Source: JAHIKV01 sp963733145
GTDB taxonomy: Bacteria > Planctomycetota > Planctomycetia > Pirellulales > Thermoguttaceae
NCBI GenBank assembly: GCA_963733145.1
Contig: CAVTCJ010000001.1
Location: 310,001 to 374,000, forward strand
DNA length: 64,000 nt
Reading direction: 5' to 3'
Part shown: positions 42,491 through 51,333 of the stretch, piece after piece
How positions within the stretch are numbered: position 1 is the stretch's first letter
How the letters are laid out: each line of letters starts with the position of its first letter
Notes under the pieces: model-generated
What the model was told of the DNA's origin: nothing
The model's input: only the letters and a program-made list of their open reading frames with translations
The model's database searches: none
Made by a program: the position numbers and the translations under genes

Positions 42491-43677
42491 TCAATAAACC
42501 ACTACCTCTCCGTCGATTTCGACGAGGAGGTCGTCGCGGCATAAGTCGGCGCGGACGCAGAGGGCGGGGAACTCTTGGAGGCCGCGGCGGGATAAGGCGG
42601 CCCGCAACACCGGGGCGTCTGCGGCGCGCTTGACGAAGATCGTCGCCGCGCGGAAATCGTGCAGGCCCGCCCGCTGCGGGGCCAGCAGGGCCTCGATCTT
42701 GTCAAGCGTGGCGTCGAGTCTGACGCCCGAAGTCCGCCGGGTGCAGACTTCGCCCATGCTCGTCGATAGCGGCCGTGCCGGAGACGTGGAGCGTGGTGCA
42801 GTCCGCCCGGCGGATGCAGGCCGCGCGGGAAAAGGCCGACCCGTAGCAAAAGGCGTCGAGGCTGGCGGTCGTTGCTGAGCTGGCTGACGCAGGGCGGGGC
42901 CTGCGGCGGAGCGGCGACCGCCAGCAGGTCCATCACGACCGCCGCGCCGCCGGCCGATTCGCCACCCACGCCCGTGCTCGCCGGCAGCAGCAGCCGGCCG
43001 TCGGCCGGGCCGGGCATGAGGCCGAACCGCCGGTAACACTCGTTGCGGACCTCGTTGAACCGGTCGTACCAGGCGAGAATGTCGCGGAGGTAGAACCAGG
43101 TGCGGGCGGCGTCGCGATAGGACGAGCCGTGCTCGCGGAGCAGGCGGTCCGCCCCTTCGATCAAGCGGCGGACCTGAAGCGGGGCCGGCTCGGCGGGGCC
43201 GTGGCCTTCCGACAGGCCGTTGCGGTTCTGCAGGGCGATGAACCGCAGTCCGCCGCTCCGCCACATTCGGCCGCAAGGCGTTCCGCGGTCGGCGATGATT
43301 TCATAATCGTCCAGCGCGGACCCGGCGGCGGCGCGGAGGACCACGCCGGCCAACCCCTCGCCCCACAGCGGACGGCCCTGGACGTAGGTTATCGGCCCCT
43401 CGGGCGGAATCCTGCCGGCGCGAAGGGCCTCGGCCCGGGCGGCAACGACGGCGCTCCGCGAACGCAGGCTGCCGAAGACGCGTTCCTGCACGATTTTCAG
43501 GCCGCGGCGGGCAAGGATCGCGGCGATGCGGGAGTAAATGTCCGCCGCCGCGCGTTTCGGCTCGACCGCTGCCGAGTCGACCGACGCCACGAAGCAAGTT
43601 TCCGTCTCGCCCGCCTCGCCGACGAACAGCGACGCGGCGGAAGTGCGTTCGATTTGTCGGTGGAGGCGGCTGGTCAT
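42491..43677 (-). CDS. RidA-fold chorismatase-like protein (two frameshifts)
   Basis: About 394 residues once two breaks (about 42851-42866 and 42711-42723) are joined. The middle part (LLPASTGVGGESAGGAAVVM and AFCYGSAFSRA, with VSGTAAIDEHGR) matches FkbO/Hyg5-type chorismatases and the C-terminal RidA-like domain. Chorismatases hydrolyse chorismate to dihydroxycyclohexadiene or hydroxybenzoate acids. Both breaks occur at CTCGACGCC preceded by CAG plus one base, and one extra base at each restores the frame. Start ATG 43675-43677. The family call rests on motif memory only. Confidence 0.6.
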
Positions 43678-43708
43678 GCGAAGGTTTTCGGATGTGGCGC
43701 GTATTGTG

Positions 43709-43783
43709 GTGCAGGCGTCCCGCCTGCGCGGCGCGGTTGTTTCTCTTGCTCCAGGCAGGCGGGACGCCTGCACCACAAGTGCG
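43709..43783. repeat. CAGGCGTCCCGCCTG palindrome pair
   Basis: TTGTGGTGCAGGCGTCCCGC faces GCGGGACGCCTGCACCACAA. Relative of the in-gene tandem repeat at 168-253. Confidence 0.8.
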
Positions 43784-43814
43784 TGGGCTAACCAGCATTT
43801 CTCCCCAGGCTTAC

Positions 43815-43881
43815 ACTAGCCCGAAGCGCCAGCGAGGGTTGCGAAACGGATTGCCCTCGCTTGCGCTTCGGGCTAGTGTTG
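43815..43881. repeat. ACTAGCCCGAAGCG palindrome
   Basis: CACTAGCCCGAAGCGCCAGC faces GCTTGCGCTTCGGGCTAGTG. The same family is nested in the element at 54733-54868. The rest of 43678-43988 has no gene. Confidence 0.8.
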
Positions 43882-43988
43882 AACACTCTGTGCCTAATTT
43901 TCCCCTGGTGGTGAGAAATGCGGGCTAAACGGAGTATCGCGAAGTTGATTTGTAGTTCAACGTGGGAGCGCGTTGGCTTGACGCCATT

Positions 43989-44764
43989 CTACTTCATGCT
44001 TTGTCGCAGTGCCACAAGGGCCTGGTCGAATGCATCGACGTTGATCAGACCGAGCCGTGGATGCTCAAGATCGAGAATGACGTACATCGTGACGGCCAGA
44101 ATGGCGGCGAAGCCGATAACGTGGATCCAACTTCGCGAGCGGCCGGCGGCCATGCCCACCCCGGCGAAGAGCGAACCGATGAGCACCAAGACCCCAAGCA
44201 TGACGGGTATCACGGTGGGAGGATGAGTCATGGCCGCCAAGGTGCGCGTGGTCGTGATGTCGAACATCTGGTTCAGCGCGGGAGGAGGAGCATGTAGACG
44301 GGTTGAGATTTCGTTTTTTGGCAGGCGGCGACCGCCCGGCTCCAGATTTCGCCTTGCAAGACGTTGGTTCTGGCGAGCGACGCTCTTGCGGCCTGAACGT
44401 CAGGGAGCAATTTATAGGTTTCCAGCCGTGCATCGACGTACTGCCGGAACTGTTCCTGCATGGCCGCGCGGTCCTCAGGCGGGAGGAGTTCGAGTCGCAG
44501 ATAAGCGGTGCCGATCGCATTGGTCTCCTCAACGATCAATTGTCGCCGCCAATCGAATCGGCCGGCAGCGCCCGAGAAGGAGAAGGCCAGCAACAAGCCG
44601 AGCAGGGCGAAGATGGCCCCTTCCATAGCACCGAAACCGGCCCGCGCTCCCTCCGCGTCCTTCTGCAACTGTTGCCTGCCGAGCTTTCGGCCGATCTCCA
44701 AAAACAGAATTATCCCGCCGAAGAGCGCAAAGGCGATAAAAAATGCCGTAGCTGTGTACATCAT
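43989..44764 (-). CDS. DUF4239-type membrane protein (one frameshift)
   Basis: About 258 residues when joined. Four membrane helices: two N-terminal (FFIAFALFGGIILFLEIG; GAIFALLGLLLAFSFSGA) and two C-terminal (VIPVMLGVLVLIGSLFAG; VIGFAAILAVTMYVILDL). A soluble helical part lies between them (ETNAIGTAYLRLELLPPEDR). This layout fits the bestrophin-like DUF4239 family. The frame breaks at about 44275-44285; one G lost from CCGGCG accounts for it (LLLP then ALNQMFD). Last gene of a minus-strand group. Confidence 0.75.
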
Positions 44765-44879
44765 ATATGTTTCACGCGGGAAGAGCTGGAATAAGTCGGC
44801 GACCGCCGTGTGGTTTGATGCCGACGAGTTGGACGGCCTTGAGTTCCGCGAAATTGACGTTGAACAAATCCTCTTGCCG

Positions 44880-45419
44880 TTACGCCAACGACTTCAAGCG
44901 GCGAACGGTGGCCGCCAGTACGAGCATCGCCAGACCGGTGACGATCAGATCGACGCCGACCAGGACGCCGACCGCCCACAAGCCCGACAGGGGCCATTGT
45001 CTCCAGATGAGGAAACCGAGCAGCAGCGCGACCACACCGCTGGCCAGTATGGCGAGCCAGCCCGACGCCGGCCGGTAGGAGAACGAGGCGATGATCTTCC
45101 AGATGCCTTCGACAAGAAAGTAGAGGGCCAGGACCACCGCCAATACGGTCATTCCCAACCAGGGATGGGCCAGCACGACCAATCCGCTCAGAAACGTGAT
45201 CGAGCCCAAAACCAGGGGAAGCAGCTTGCTCGACCACGACTCCTCGCGAAGGCCGTGAAAGACCTGAAAGCCGCCGGTCGCGAGCAGAATCGCGCCGATG
45301 ACGATCACCACCGACGTGCCGGCCACGGCGGGCGAGGCAATCGCCATGCAGCCGAAGACCAGCAAAGCGACGCCGATCAGCAGCAGGTAGTTTGCATTGG
45401 GCAAGGACTTTTCAGCCAT
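44880..45419 (-). CDS. HdeD-like (DUF308) membrane protein
   Basis: 179 residues with six evenly spaced hydrophobic helices (LLLIGVALLVFGCMAIASP, VVIVIGAILLATGGFQVF, GSITFLSGLVVLAHP and others). The paired layout is typical of HdeD-type proteins linked to acid or envelope stress in enterobacteria. Starts 11 bases after the stop of the TPR protein gene, so the two are in one operon. Confidence 0.8.
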   Translation of the reverse strand: MAEKSLPNANYLLLIGVALLVFGCMAIASPAVAGTSVVIVIGAILLATGGFQVFHGLREESWSSKLLPLVLGSITFLSGLVVLAHPWLGMTVLAVVLALYFLVEGIWKIIASFSYRPASGWLAILASGVVALLLGFLIWRQWPLSGLWAVGVLVGVDLIVTGLAMLVLAATVRRLKSLA

Positions 45420-45430
45420 GTGTCACCCGT

Positions 45431-47257
45431 CTAACCGTTTTGATTGACGCGTTGGAACGTGAGCCCCTTGTCGTCCGGCGGACTGCCGGCGGCGATGAAC
45501 TGGAAGCGGTCGGCCCCGCCGGATTCGACCTGTGCGGCCATCGTACCTTGGTCCTGGCTTTCGAGCAAGATGGTATCGCCCGTCGTAGCCATGGTCCCGG
45601 TCAGGGTGACGGTCGGTTTGCCTTTGGGAGTTGCCTTCCAGGTGAACCGGCTGTTCTCGTCGATCGCGAGGGTGAAGCTGTCGCCGTTGCGTTCGGCGTG
45701 CCAGGTTCCCACCAGGTCGGTCGTCGGTCCAGCGGCGGCCGGCGGAGATTCGGCAGCGGGGGCCGGCGGGGAGGTTCGGGGCGCCGATTCCGCCGGGGGC
45801 GTCAGCGCCGCCAGCATCCGCGCGGCCACTTGGTCGTTGGGCTGCACGGCGATGACCTTTTTCAACTGCTCGGCCGCCGCGTCGCCGTGTCCCGCGACCA
45901 AATAATGATAGGCCAGCACAAAATGGGCCGCGGCGTCGTCGGGCTGCTGCCGGCAATAGGCTTCCAGCGACCGCAACTGCGCGGTGTACTCGTCGATGTT
46001 GCCGTACAGCCCGCTCATGGTCGTCCAGTCCATACCGGGCGCGACGGCCAGCAGATTGTCCAAGACGGCCGCCGCCCGGTTATAGTCGCCCAGGGCAAAA
46101 AAGCAGAGGGCGGAGACTTCGTGCATCACCGGATCGTTAGGCGAGTTCCGTAGGGCCTGCCCGACGAGTTTCTGGGCGCTGCGATAGTCGGCTTTCTTGA
46201 AGGCCGCCAACGCCTGGTCGAACGTCTGATAGGATTCGGCCGTTTGCGGCGACTCGGGTGCAGGCGCCGCGGCGGCGGAACCCGGCTCGGCCGACTCCTC
46301 GTCGCCGGGCGCGTTGTAGTTGTTGACCACGATCGGCTGCGAATAGTCATAGGCCACTGAGGACGACGGGACATAGTACGGGTTGGCGTAGGTATAGCCG
46401 TAGTCGTAGCCCCAGGAGGGCAGCAACGCGCTCATGCCCCAGACGGTCGCGCCCGCCACGACGGGCGCATACCAATAGCGGCCCCAGTTCCCGCTCCAGC
46501 AGCCGTGATACCAGCCGTGATAGTGCCGCGGGACGTGATGGTTATACCAACTGTCGGACCAATGGCCGTGCCGGTTGTCGTTCAGTCCCCAGCCGGGACG
46601 ATTATTATTGATATTTACGAAGTTGTTGTTTCCGCCGTGGCGGTTGACGATATTATTGTTGTTTCCGCCGCCGATGACGGGGCGGTTGCCATTGCTGGGA
46701 CGATTCCCGCCGCCGATGACAGGACGGTTGCCCTCGCCGGGGCGGTTGCCGGCACCGGGACGGTTGCCCGCGCCCGGTCGCTCGCCGGGCATGGGACGCG
46801 GAGCGGGACGAGTCGAAGCGCCGGGGGGTGAAGTCGACGGCCTGTTCACATTGCCCAGGCTCGGACGATCTTGCGAAACGTTCGGCGTCGACGGTCGCGG
46901 CGCCGGTGAAGGCCGCGCGGCCGGTTTGCCGCCCTGTCCGGACGAACCGACTCCGCCCATCGCCGGGCGCGGCGAGGGGGAGGGCGCCGGGCGGGCGCTC
47001 GGCTTGTTGGCTTGAGAAAACGACGGCCGCGACGCCGGCGCACTGGGCCGGGAGACATTCGGCGACGGCCGCGAGACGTTTGGCGACGGCCGCGATGCGC
47101 TGGGGCCCATCGAGGGCCTCATTCCTCCCGCCCCGCCGCGTCCGCCTCCGCCGCCGCCGCGTCCTCCGCCGCCACCTCGGCCGCACAACGTCGGCGCGGT
47201 CAATTCCAGGACAAAACCCGCGACCAGAAGGGTCGCCAACAGCAGAGTGAATTTCAT
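45431..47257 (-). CDS. Secreted Asn/Gly-rich TPR protein
   Basis: 608 residues. Signal peptide (LLLATLLVAGFVLELTAP), then low-complexity Gly/Arg/Ser/Pro segments with repeats such as GNRPGAGNRPGEGNRPVIGG and an Asn-rich patch. An aromatic/His-rich middle follows (SWYNHHVPRHYHGWYHGCWS) with a possible membrane-associated strand. TPR helices run about residues 340-500 (FDQALAAFKKADYRSAQKLV, AHFVLAYHYLVAGHGDAAAEQL). A C-terminal beta domain (DLVGTWHAERNGDSFTLAID) resembles lipocalin-like modules. The family is common in planctomycetes; function unknown. Probably co-transcribed with its neighbours. Confidence 0.75.
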   Translation of the reverse strand: MKFTLLLATLLVAGFVLELTAPTLCGRGGGGGRGGGGGGRGGAGGMRPSMGPSASRPSPNVSRPSPNVSRPSAPASRPSFSQANKPSARPAPSPSPRPAMGGVGSSGQGGKPAARPSPAPRPSTPNVSQDRPSLGNVNRPSTSPPGASTRPAPRPMPGERPGAGNRPGAGNRPGEGNRPVIGGGNRPSNGNRPVIGGGNNNNIVNRHGGNNNFVNINNNRPGWGLNDNRHGHWSDSWYNHHVPRHYHGWYHGCWSGNWGRYWYAPVVAGATVWGMSALLPSWGYDYGYTYANPYYVPSSSVAYDYSQPIVVNNYNAPGDEESAEPGSAAAAPAPESPQTAESYQTFDQALAAFKKADYRSAQKLVGQALRNSPNDPVMHEVSALCFFALGDYNRAAAVLDNLLAVAPGMDWTTMSGLYGNIDEYTAQLRSLEAYCRQQPDDAAAHFVLAYHYLVAGHGDAAAEQLKKVIAVQPNDQVAARMLAALTPPAESAPRTSPPAPAAESPPAAAGPTTDLVGTWHAERNGDSFTLAIDENSRFTWKATPKGKPTVTLTGTMATTGDTILLESQDQGTMAAQVESGGADRFQFIAAGSPPDDKGLTFQRVNQNG

Positions 47258-47307
47258 GTCTCATGGCATTTTCCTTCCCGCTTCGGTTTTCCAGGGCCGG
47301 GTCCGAT

Positions 47308-48240
47308 TCACTTGGCCGGCGCCGGCGGTTTGCGAACGATGGTCACCTCGAAATCCGGCTCCGCCGTCTTGCCGCGAATCCGGTCGAAGCCCTTCATCAG
47401 ATAGGAGTCCTTGTCGCGCGGCTCGAGCACGAGCGTCGCCGAGCCGGTCTGTCCGTCGGGCAGGACCGCCGTGGACTTGATCACCCAGCGGTTCTCGACC
47501 GGCGACCAGATTCCCTCGCCGTGGCCGCCGTCCGCGTCGAACGCCCAGGATTTGACCTTCTCGGTGAGCGGGTCCCAACCGATCCGCTGGGTGCTCTTCA
47601 TGGCCGGCCTGCCTTGAACTTTGGCGTTGAAGTCGATGAGCAGATAGTTTTTGTCGTCCGACCACTTGCAGGAGATTTGCACCACCGCGTCGGCGCCTTC
47701 GTCGACCCAATCGCCCACCAGCCAGGCCAGCGGCAGGAGATGGTCGTGCGGCGTGAGCGCCTCGTCGTCCTCCTGCTCGCGGCCCAGGACGATCCGCCAC
47801 TGGCCTTGCTTTTTGACCAGCACCAACATATATCGCATGGCGGCGGACGAGCGGCCGTCCTTCGTCGACACGACGTGCCGGCCCTCCTCGATGGCTAACG
47901 ACGGACTGAGTATCCGAACCGAGTCGGCGGTCATGGTGGAAGTTGCTCCGGGGAACTTCTCGAAGAAGCGATTGAACAAGTCCTTGATCGCGGCGGCGCC
48001 CTTGTGGACGTTTCCCGAGTCGTCGACCAATTCCCCGCCGGGGAGGAACAAGGCGGCGGCTTTCTCGGCGCTGCCGGCGTTCAGCGCCCCCACGAAATCC
48101 CGCGTCACCCGGCGAACCGCTTGTTCGTCGGCATTGGACGCGCCGGCCGGGGGCGCCGTTCCGGCCTCTTGGCCTCGCGCGAGAGCGGCAACTGAAACGG
48201 CAATCAAGGCCGCCAGGATTGGAATCGAACTGCGTGACAT
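47308..48240 (-). CDS. Secreted SnoaL-like (DUF4440) protein
   Basis: 310 residues. Signal peptide (IPILAALIAVSVAALARG). NTF2-like SnoaL domain at about 38-155 (VRRVTRDFVGALNAGSAEKA, FLPGGELVDDSGNVHKG), then a second beta-rich domain to the end. Similar proteins are annotated as SgcJ/EcaC family; no catalytic residue can be assigned. AAAGGAG 6 bases before ATG supports the start. First gene of the minus-strand group 48240-43989. Confidence 0.75.
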   Translation of the reverse strand: MSRSSIPILAALIAVSVAALARGQEAGTAPPAGASNADEQAVRRVTRDFVGALNAGSAEKAAALFLPGGELVDDSGNVHKGAAAIKDLFNRFFEKFPGATSTMTADSVRILSPSLAIEEGRHVVSTKDGRSSAAMRYMLVLVKKQGQWRIVLGREQEDDEALTPHDHLLPLAWLVGDWVDEGADAVVQISCKWSDDKNYLLIDFNAKVQGRPAMKSTQRIGWDPLTEKVKSWAFDADGGHGEGIWSPVENRWVIKSTAVLPDGQTGSATLVLEPRDKDSYLMKGFDRIRGKTAEPDFEVTIVRKPPAPAK

Positions 48241-48286
48241 GGCATCTCCTTTATTTGTCTGATTGAGAGGATGTTCATTCGATTTG

Positions 48287-48392
48287 TTAAGGGCCGGCGA
48301 ATCAATAAGTGGGGGACTGTCCCAATTTTCGTTCGACGAAAATGGGACTGTCCCCTTCTGAAATGCGACAGTTATTAATTTGCCGATCCTAA
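48287..48392. repeat. Complete copy of the IS-targeted repeat
   Basis: Begins TTAAGGGCCGGCGAATCAAT and ends AATTTGCCGATCCTAA with the same inner arms as 16722-16826. Confidence 0.9.
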
Positions 48393-48439
48393 GCGTTCGG
48401 GAATTAGACCGTGTATTGAGTATCCGGCAAGCGATGTCG

Positions 48440-48606
48440 TCAACAACAGCCGGAGGCTAACACTACTGCGCAAAGTCGGTAGTCGCGTGAAAGAGGACCG
48501 GCTCCGTCGCAGTGGCCGACTAGCCTTGCCAAAACGGTTTGTGGCGACGGTGCCAGTCCCCATTTTCCCGCCGAGCTTGCGCAGTAGTGTTAGCTTCCGG
48601 CTATTG
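48440..48606. repeat. MITE-like element with GCTAACACTACTGCGCAA ends
   Basis: CCGGAGGCTAACACTACTGC at the left is inverted as GCAGTAGTGTTAGCTTCCGG at the right; interior about 120 bp without coding character. The following 48607-49036 holds no gene I can support. Confidence 0.75.
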
Positions 48607-49036
48607 GGCAATCTATTCCCACTCCGGCACATAACGAGCCGACAAAACACGGACGACGGATACTATAAAATGGAATATCGTTTCGGACGCGAAATTATAG
48701 GAGTCGATGTACGGCAAAGTCCAGCAGCAAGGCATGTATCCGAAAATAGCACATAACAACACGCCGGTAGTGGGGGTCCGCGGGGGTGGAAGGGGGTGCG
48801 GCAAGTTTTCTTGGCGTTGGCGCCGTTCTGAGCGCAGCGAAGAATCTTCGTAAGTCCAGGGAGATTCTGCGCTGGGCTCGGAGGGGCGGATTCCGGTGTG
48901 CGTTCCGCACTTTGCCGGGGCGTCTACGCCCCTTTACCGCCCGCGGCGGACAACGCCCGTAAAAGGGCGCAAGAGTCATCAGCAATTTCATGCTCTCTTC
49001 ATTGCTGAACAAACCGATTGCCAACATCGAAGTCCC

Positions 49037-49834
49037 TTAAAACGCGTGTTCCTCGCCGGGGAACTTCCCCTCGCGGACCTCGTCGCGGTATTGGGTCACG
49101 GCGTCGACGATGGTCTTCGAGAGATCGGCGTAGCGTTTGGCGTGGCGGGGGACGTAGCCGGTGTTCAGTCCCAGCAGGTCGTGGAGGACGAGGATTTGGC
49201 CGTCGCAGCCCGCCCCGGCGCCGATGCCGATCGTGGGAATCTTCACCGAGGCGGTGATCCGCGCGGCGATGCCGGCGGGAATGCATTCCAACACGATCGA
49301 GAACGCGCCGGCGTGCTCAACCGCCTGGGCGTCGGCCAGCAGTTGCCGCTCGTCGCGCTGCACCCGATAGCCGCCAAGCTGGTGGATGCTCTGCGGTCGG
49401 AGTCCGCAATGGGCCATCACCGGAATGCCCGCCGAGACCAGGGCGGCGATGACTTCGGCCTGCTCGGCGCCCCCTTCGAGTTTCACCGCCTGGCAGCGGG
49501 TCTGCTTGAGGATGCGGCCGGCGTTCTCGATCGTCTTGTGGGGGCCGAGATGGAAACTCGGAAAAGGCATGTCGACGACGACCAGTGCGTGGCGGACCGC
49601 CCGGCCCACCATTTCGGCGTGATAGACCATCTCCTCAAGTGTAACCGGCAGGGTGTTGGGATGCCCCTGGACGACCATAGAGAGAGTGTCGCCGACGAGG
49701 ATTCCCTCTATTCCGGTGGCGTCCACCAATCCGGCCAGGGGATAGTCGTAGGCGGTCGCCATCGTGATCTTCCGCCCGGAAGATTTCATGGCGGTGAACT
49801 CGGGGACGGTGATCTGACGGACTTCGGAACTCAT
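49037..49834 (-). CDS. panB: 3-methyl-2-oxobutanoate hydroxymethyltransferase (PanB)
   Basis: 265 residues. Motifs ITMATAYDYPLAGLVDATG, VGDTLSMVVQGHPNTLPVT, VKLEGG, PVMAHCGLRPQS and IGIGAGAGCDGQILVLHDLLG are diagnostic. The enzyme transfers a hydroxymethyl group from 5,10-methylene-THF to alpha-ketoisovalerate to give ketopantoate, the first step of pantothenate synthesis, in the cytoplasm with Mg2+. GAGGAGGG 7 bases before the ATG at 49832-49834. No other pantothenate gene is nearby. Confidence 0.96.
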   Translation of the reverse strand: MSSEVRQITVPEFTAMKSSGRKITMATAYDYPLAGLVDATGIEGILVGDTLSMVVQGHPNTLPVTLEEMVYHAEMVGRAVRHALVVVDMPFPSFHLGPHKTIENAGRILKQTRCQAVKLEGGAEQAEVIAALVSAGIPVMAHCGLRPQSIHQLGGYRVQRDERQLLADAQAVEHAGAFSIVLECIPAGIAARITASVKIPTIGIGAGAGCDGQILVLHDLLGLNTGYVPRHAKRYADLSKTIVDAVTQYRDEVREGKFPGEEHAF

Positions 49835-49975
49835 GTGCTTAACCCTCCTCGGGTATTGTAGAGGGTTTATTTCCGGGCCGCCAGCGGGCAAAAAATCGAA
49901 ATGTTGCTGGTCAAGCGTGACAATCGGCGGTATCCTTGATTTGTATCTGTTCTGGAGTGCGTGAGTGAGTCAGTG

Positions 49976-50060
49976 AGTAGGGTGGGACAAGCGAAGCGCG
50001 GTCCCACCCATAACGATGGAAATGGTGGTGGGACCGCGCTTCGCTTGTCCCACCCTACTT
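49976..50060. repeat. GTGGGACAAGCGAAGCGC-family hairpin
   Basis: GTAGGGTGGGACAAGCGAAG faces CTTCGCTTGTCCCACCCTAC. Both flanks contain TGACAATCGGCGGTAT-TTGATTTG, so the repeat may have split or duplicated its target (49918-49941 and 50066-50088). Confidence 0.85.
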
Positions 50061-50139
50061 TCTGACAATCGGCGGTATTCTTGATTTGAGCGGCGACGGG
50101 CCGCGCAATTTCCCCGCGGCATTTTTTAGGAGCCTGCCC

Positions 50140-50979
50140 ATGCTTTCCCGCCTCGCGCTTTCCGTAGGTTTATTGTCGTGCATTACTCTGTTGCCTCAGG
50201 CCCAGGGGTATCAGCGTCCCGGGCAGCGTCAACCGATGGGGCAACGTCAACCGACGGGGCAACGTCAACCGATGGGGCAACAGAACAACGCCCAACCGGT
50301 GGAAATCAAGGGAACAATCGAAGCCGCCGCGCGCGGAATGCTGGCGGTGGTCGACGACCAGAACAAGCAGTGGCGGGTGGCAGTGCCGCTGGGGACCACG
50401 GTCAGCGTGACCGGCAAGGCCACGGCCGACTTCCTCCGGCCGGGCCTGACCGTGGAGTTTCAGGCGGACTTGAACGAGCGGGGCGAGGCGAAAGAGAAGA
50501 TCGGCGAGTTGACGATCGTCACCACTTCCAAAGACAAGCCCCTCGGTCTTTCTCCGGCCGGCGCCGCGTCGGGCGGAGAAGGGGACGGCTTCGGCGGCGA
50601 AAAATCACCCCGAGGCTATAGCGCAAAACGCGGAGTGGCAGCCGGGACTTATCGCATCGTGGGTCGGTTGAGCGGCGTCCGGGGTGGAAAATACACGCTC
50701 CAGGCCGGTCATGCCCTGGTCAAGTTCGAGTTGACCGAAGAGCCCAAGATCGGCGTCGACGTGGCCGACTTCTCCATTGTCGCCAAGGGGGACAAGGTCT
50801 CGATCGAAGGCGTGATGATGCCGAACCGGCCGGGATTGGCCCGGGCCAACAAGGTGACGATCGAGTTGGCCGAGCCGCTGACCGGCGGGAAGAAGAAACA
50901 TGCGGCCAAGCCCGCCCCCAAACGCCCGCCGAGCCATCCCAAGCGGGGCGAGGGTTTGCCGGAAGAGCCCAAAAACTAA
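50140..50979 (+). CDS. Secreted protein with QRQPxG repeats
   Basis: 279 residues from ATG 50140 with TTAGGAG 7 bases upstream. Signal peptide (LALSVGLLSCITLLPQAQG). Heptad-like peptide repeats GQRQPMG/GQRQPTG/GQRQPMG at about 27-47. Two beta-rich halves follow (EIKGTIEAAARGMLAVVDD; GTYRIVGRLSGVRGGKYTLQ) resembling OB-like DUF modules. Lys/Pro-rich tail. Function unknown. Confidence 0.7.
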   Translation: MLSRLALSVGLLSCITLLPQAQGYQRPGQRQPMGQRQPTGQRQPMGQQNNAQPVEIKGTIEAAARGMLAVVDDQNKQWRVAVPLGTTVSVTGKATADFLRPGLTVEFQADLNERGEAKEKIGELTIVTTSKDKPLGLSPAGAASGGEGDGFGGEKSPRGYSAKRGVAAGTYRIVGRLSGVRGGKYTLQAGHALVKFELTEEPKIGVDVADFSIVAKGDKVSIEGVMMPNRPGLARANKVTIELAEPLTGGKKKHAAKPAPKRPPSHPKRGEGLPEEPKN

Positions 50980-50992
50980 CGTCGGCCGCCAT

Positions 50993-51023
50993 TTAGCCCC
51001 CGGTGAATACACCGGGGGCATGC
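50993..51023. repeat. TTTAGCCCCCGGTGAATACACCGGGGG palindrome
   Basis: Short palindrome of the TTTAGCCC family downstream of the secreted protein gene. The rest of 51024-51219 holds no gene. Confidence 0.75.
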
Positions 51024-51219
51024 CGTTCCAACGTACTGCGGCCGGTGGCGGCGGTTTTTCAACCGGCGGCGCCTCAAACGCCACACTCTTTGCCCGGTCG
51101 AGTCGCCGCTTTTCCATGCGCCGGCCCTAAGATCGGCGACAACGTAACCGGTTGCCGTCGCTTGTGCTACCCTCTGGTTTGATTCTATGGATGATTCCGG
51201 CTGACCGGCCGTTCGCGAT

Positions 51220-51248
51220 TTGACAAGGCCCCGATTTCGACCTAAAGA
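51220..51248 (+). promoter_or_regulatory. Candidate sigma70 promoter of the TadG-like gene
   Basis: TTGACA at 51220-51225 and TAAAGA at 51243-51248, 17 bases apart, about 85 bases before the start codon. Confidence 0.4.
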
Positions 51249-51333
51249 ATTTATGGATGGAAATAGGTCCGTTCCATAGTTAAAAGCAACGGCTCAACCG
51301 CCGCTGCCTCCTCTGTTAATCAGCGAGTCCACC

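Noticed and set aside
44765..44879. Separate small gene between HdeD-like and DUF4239 genes
   Set aside because: No start or ribosome site; looks like an untranslated spacer.
48607..49036. Possible genes in the gap before panB
   Set aside because: Short frames lack ribosome sites and coding-like third positions.
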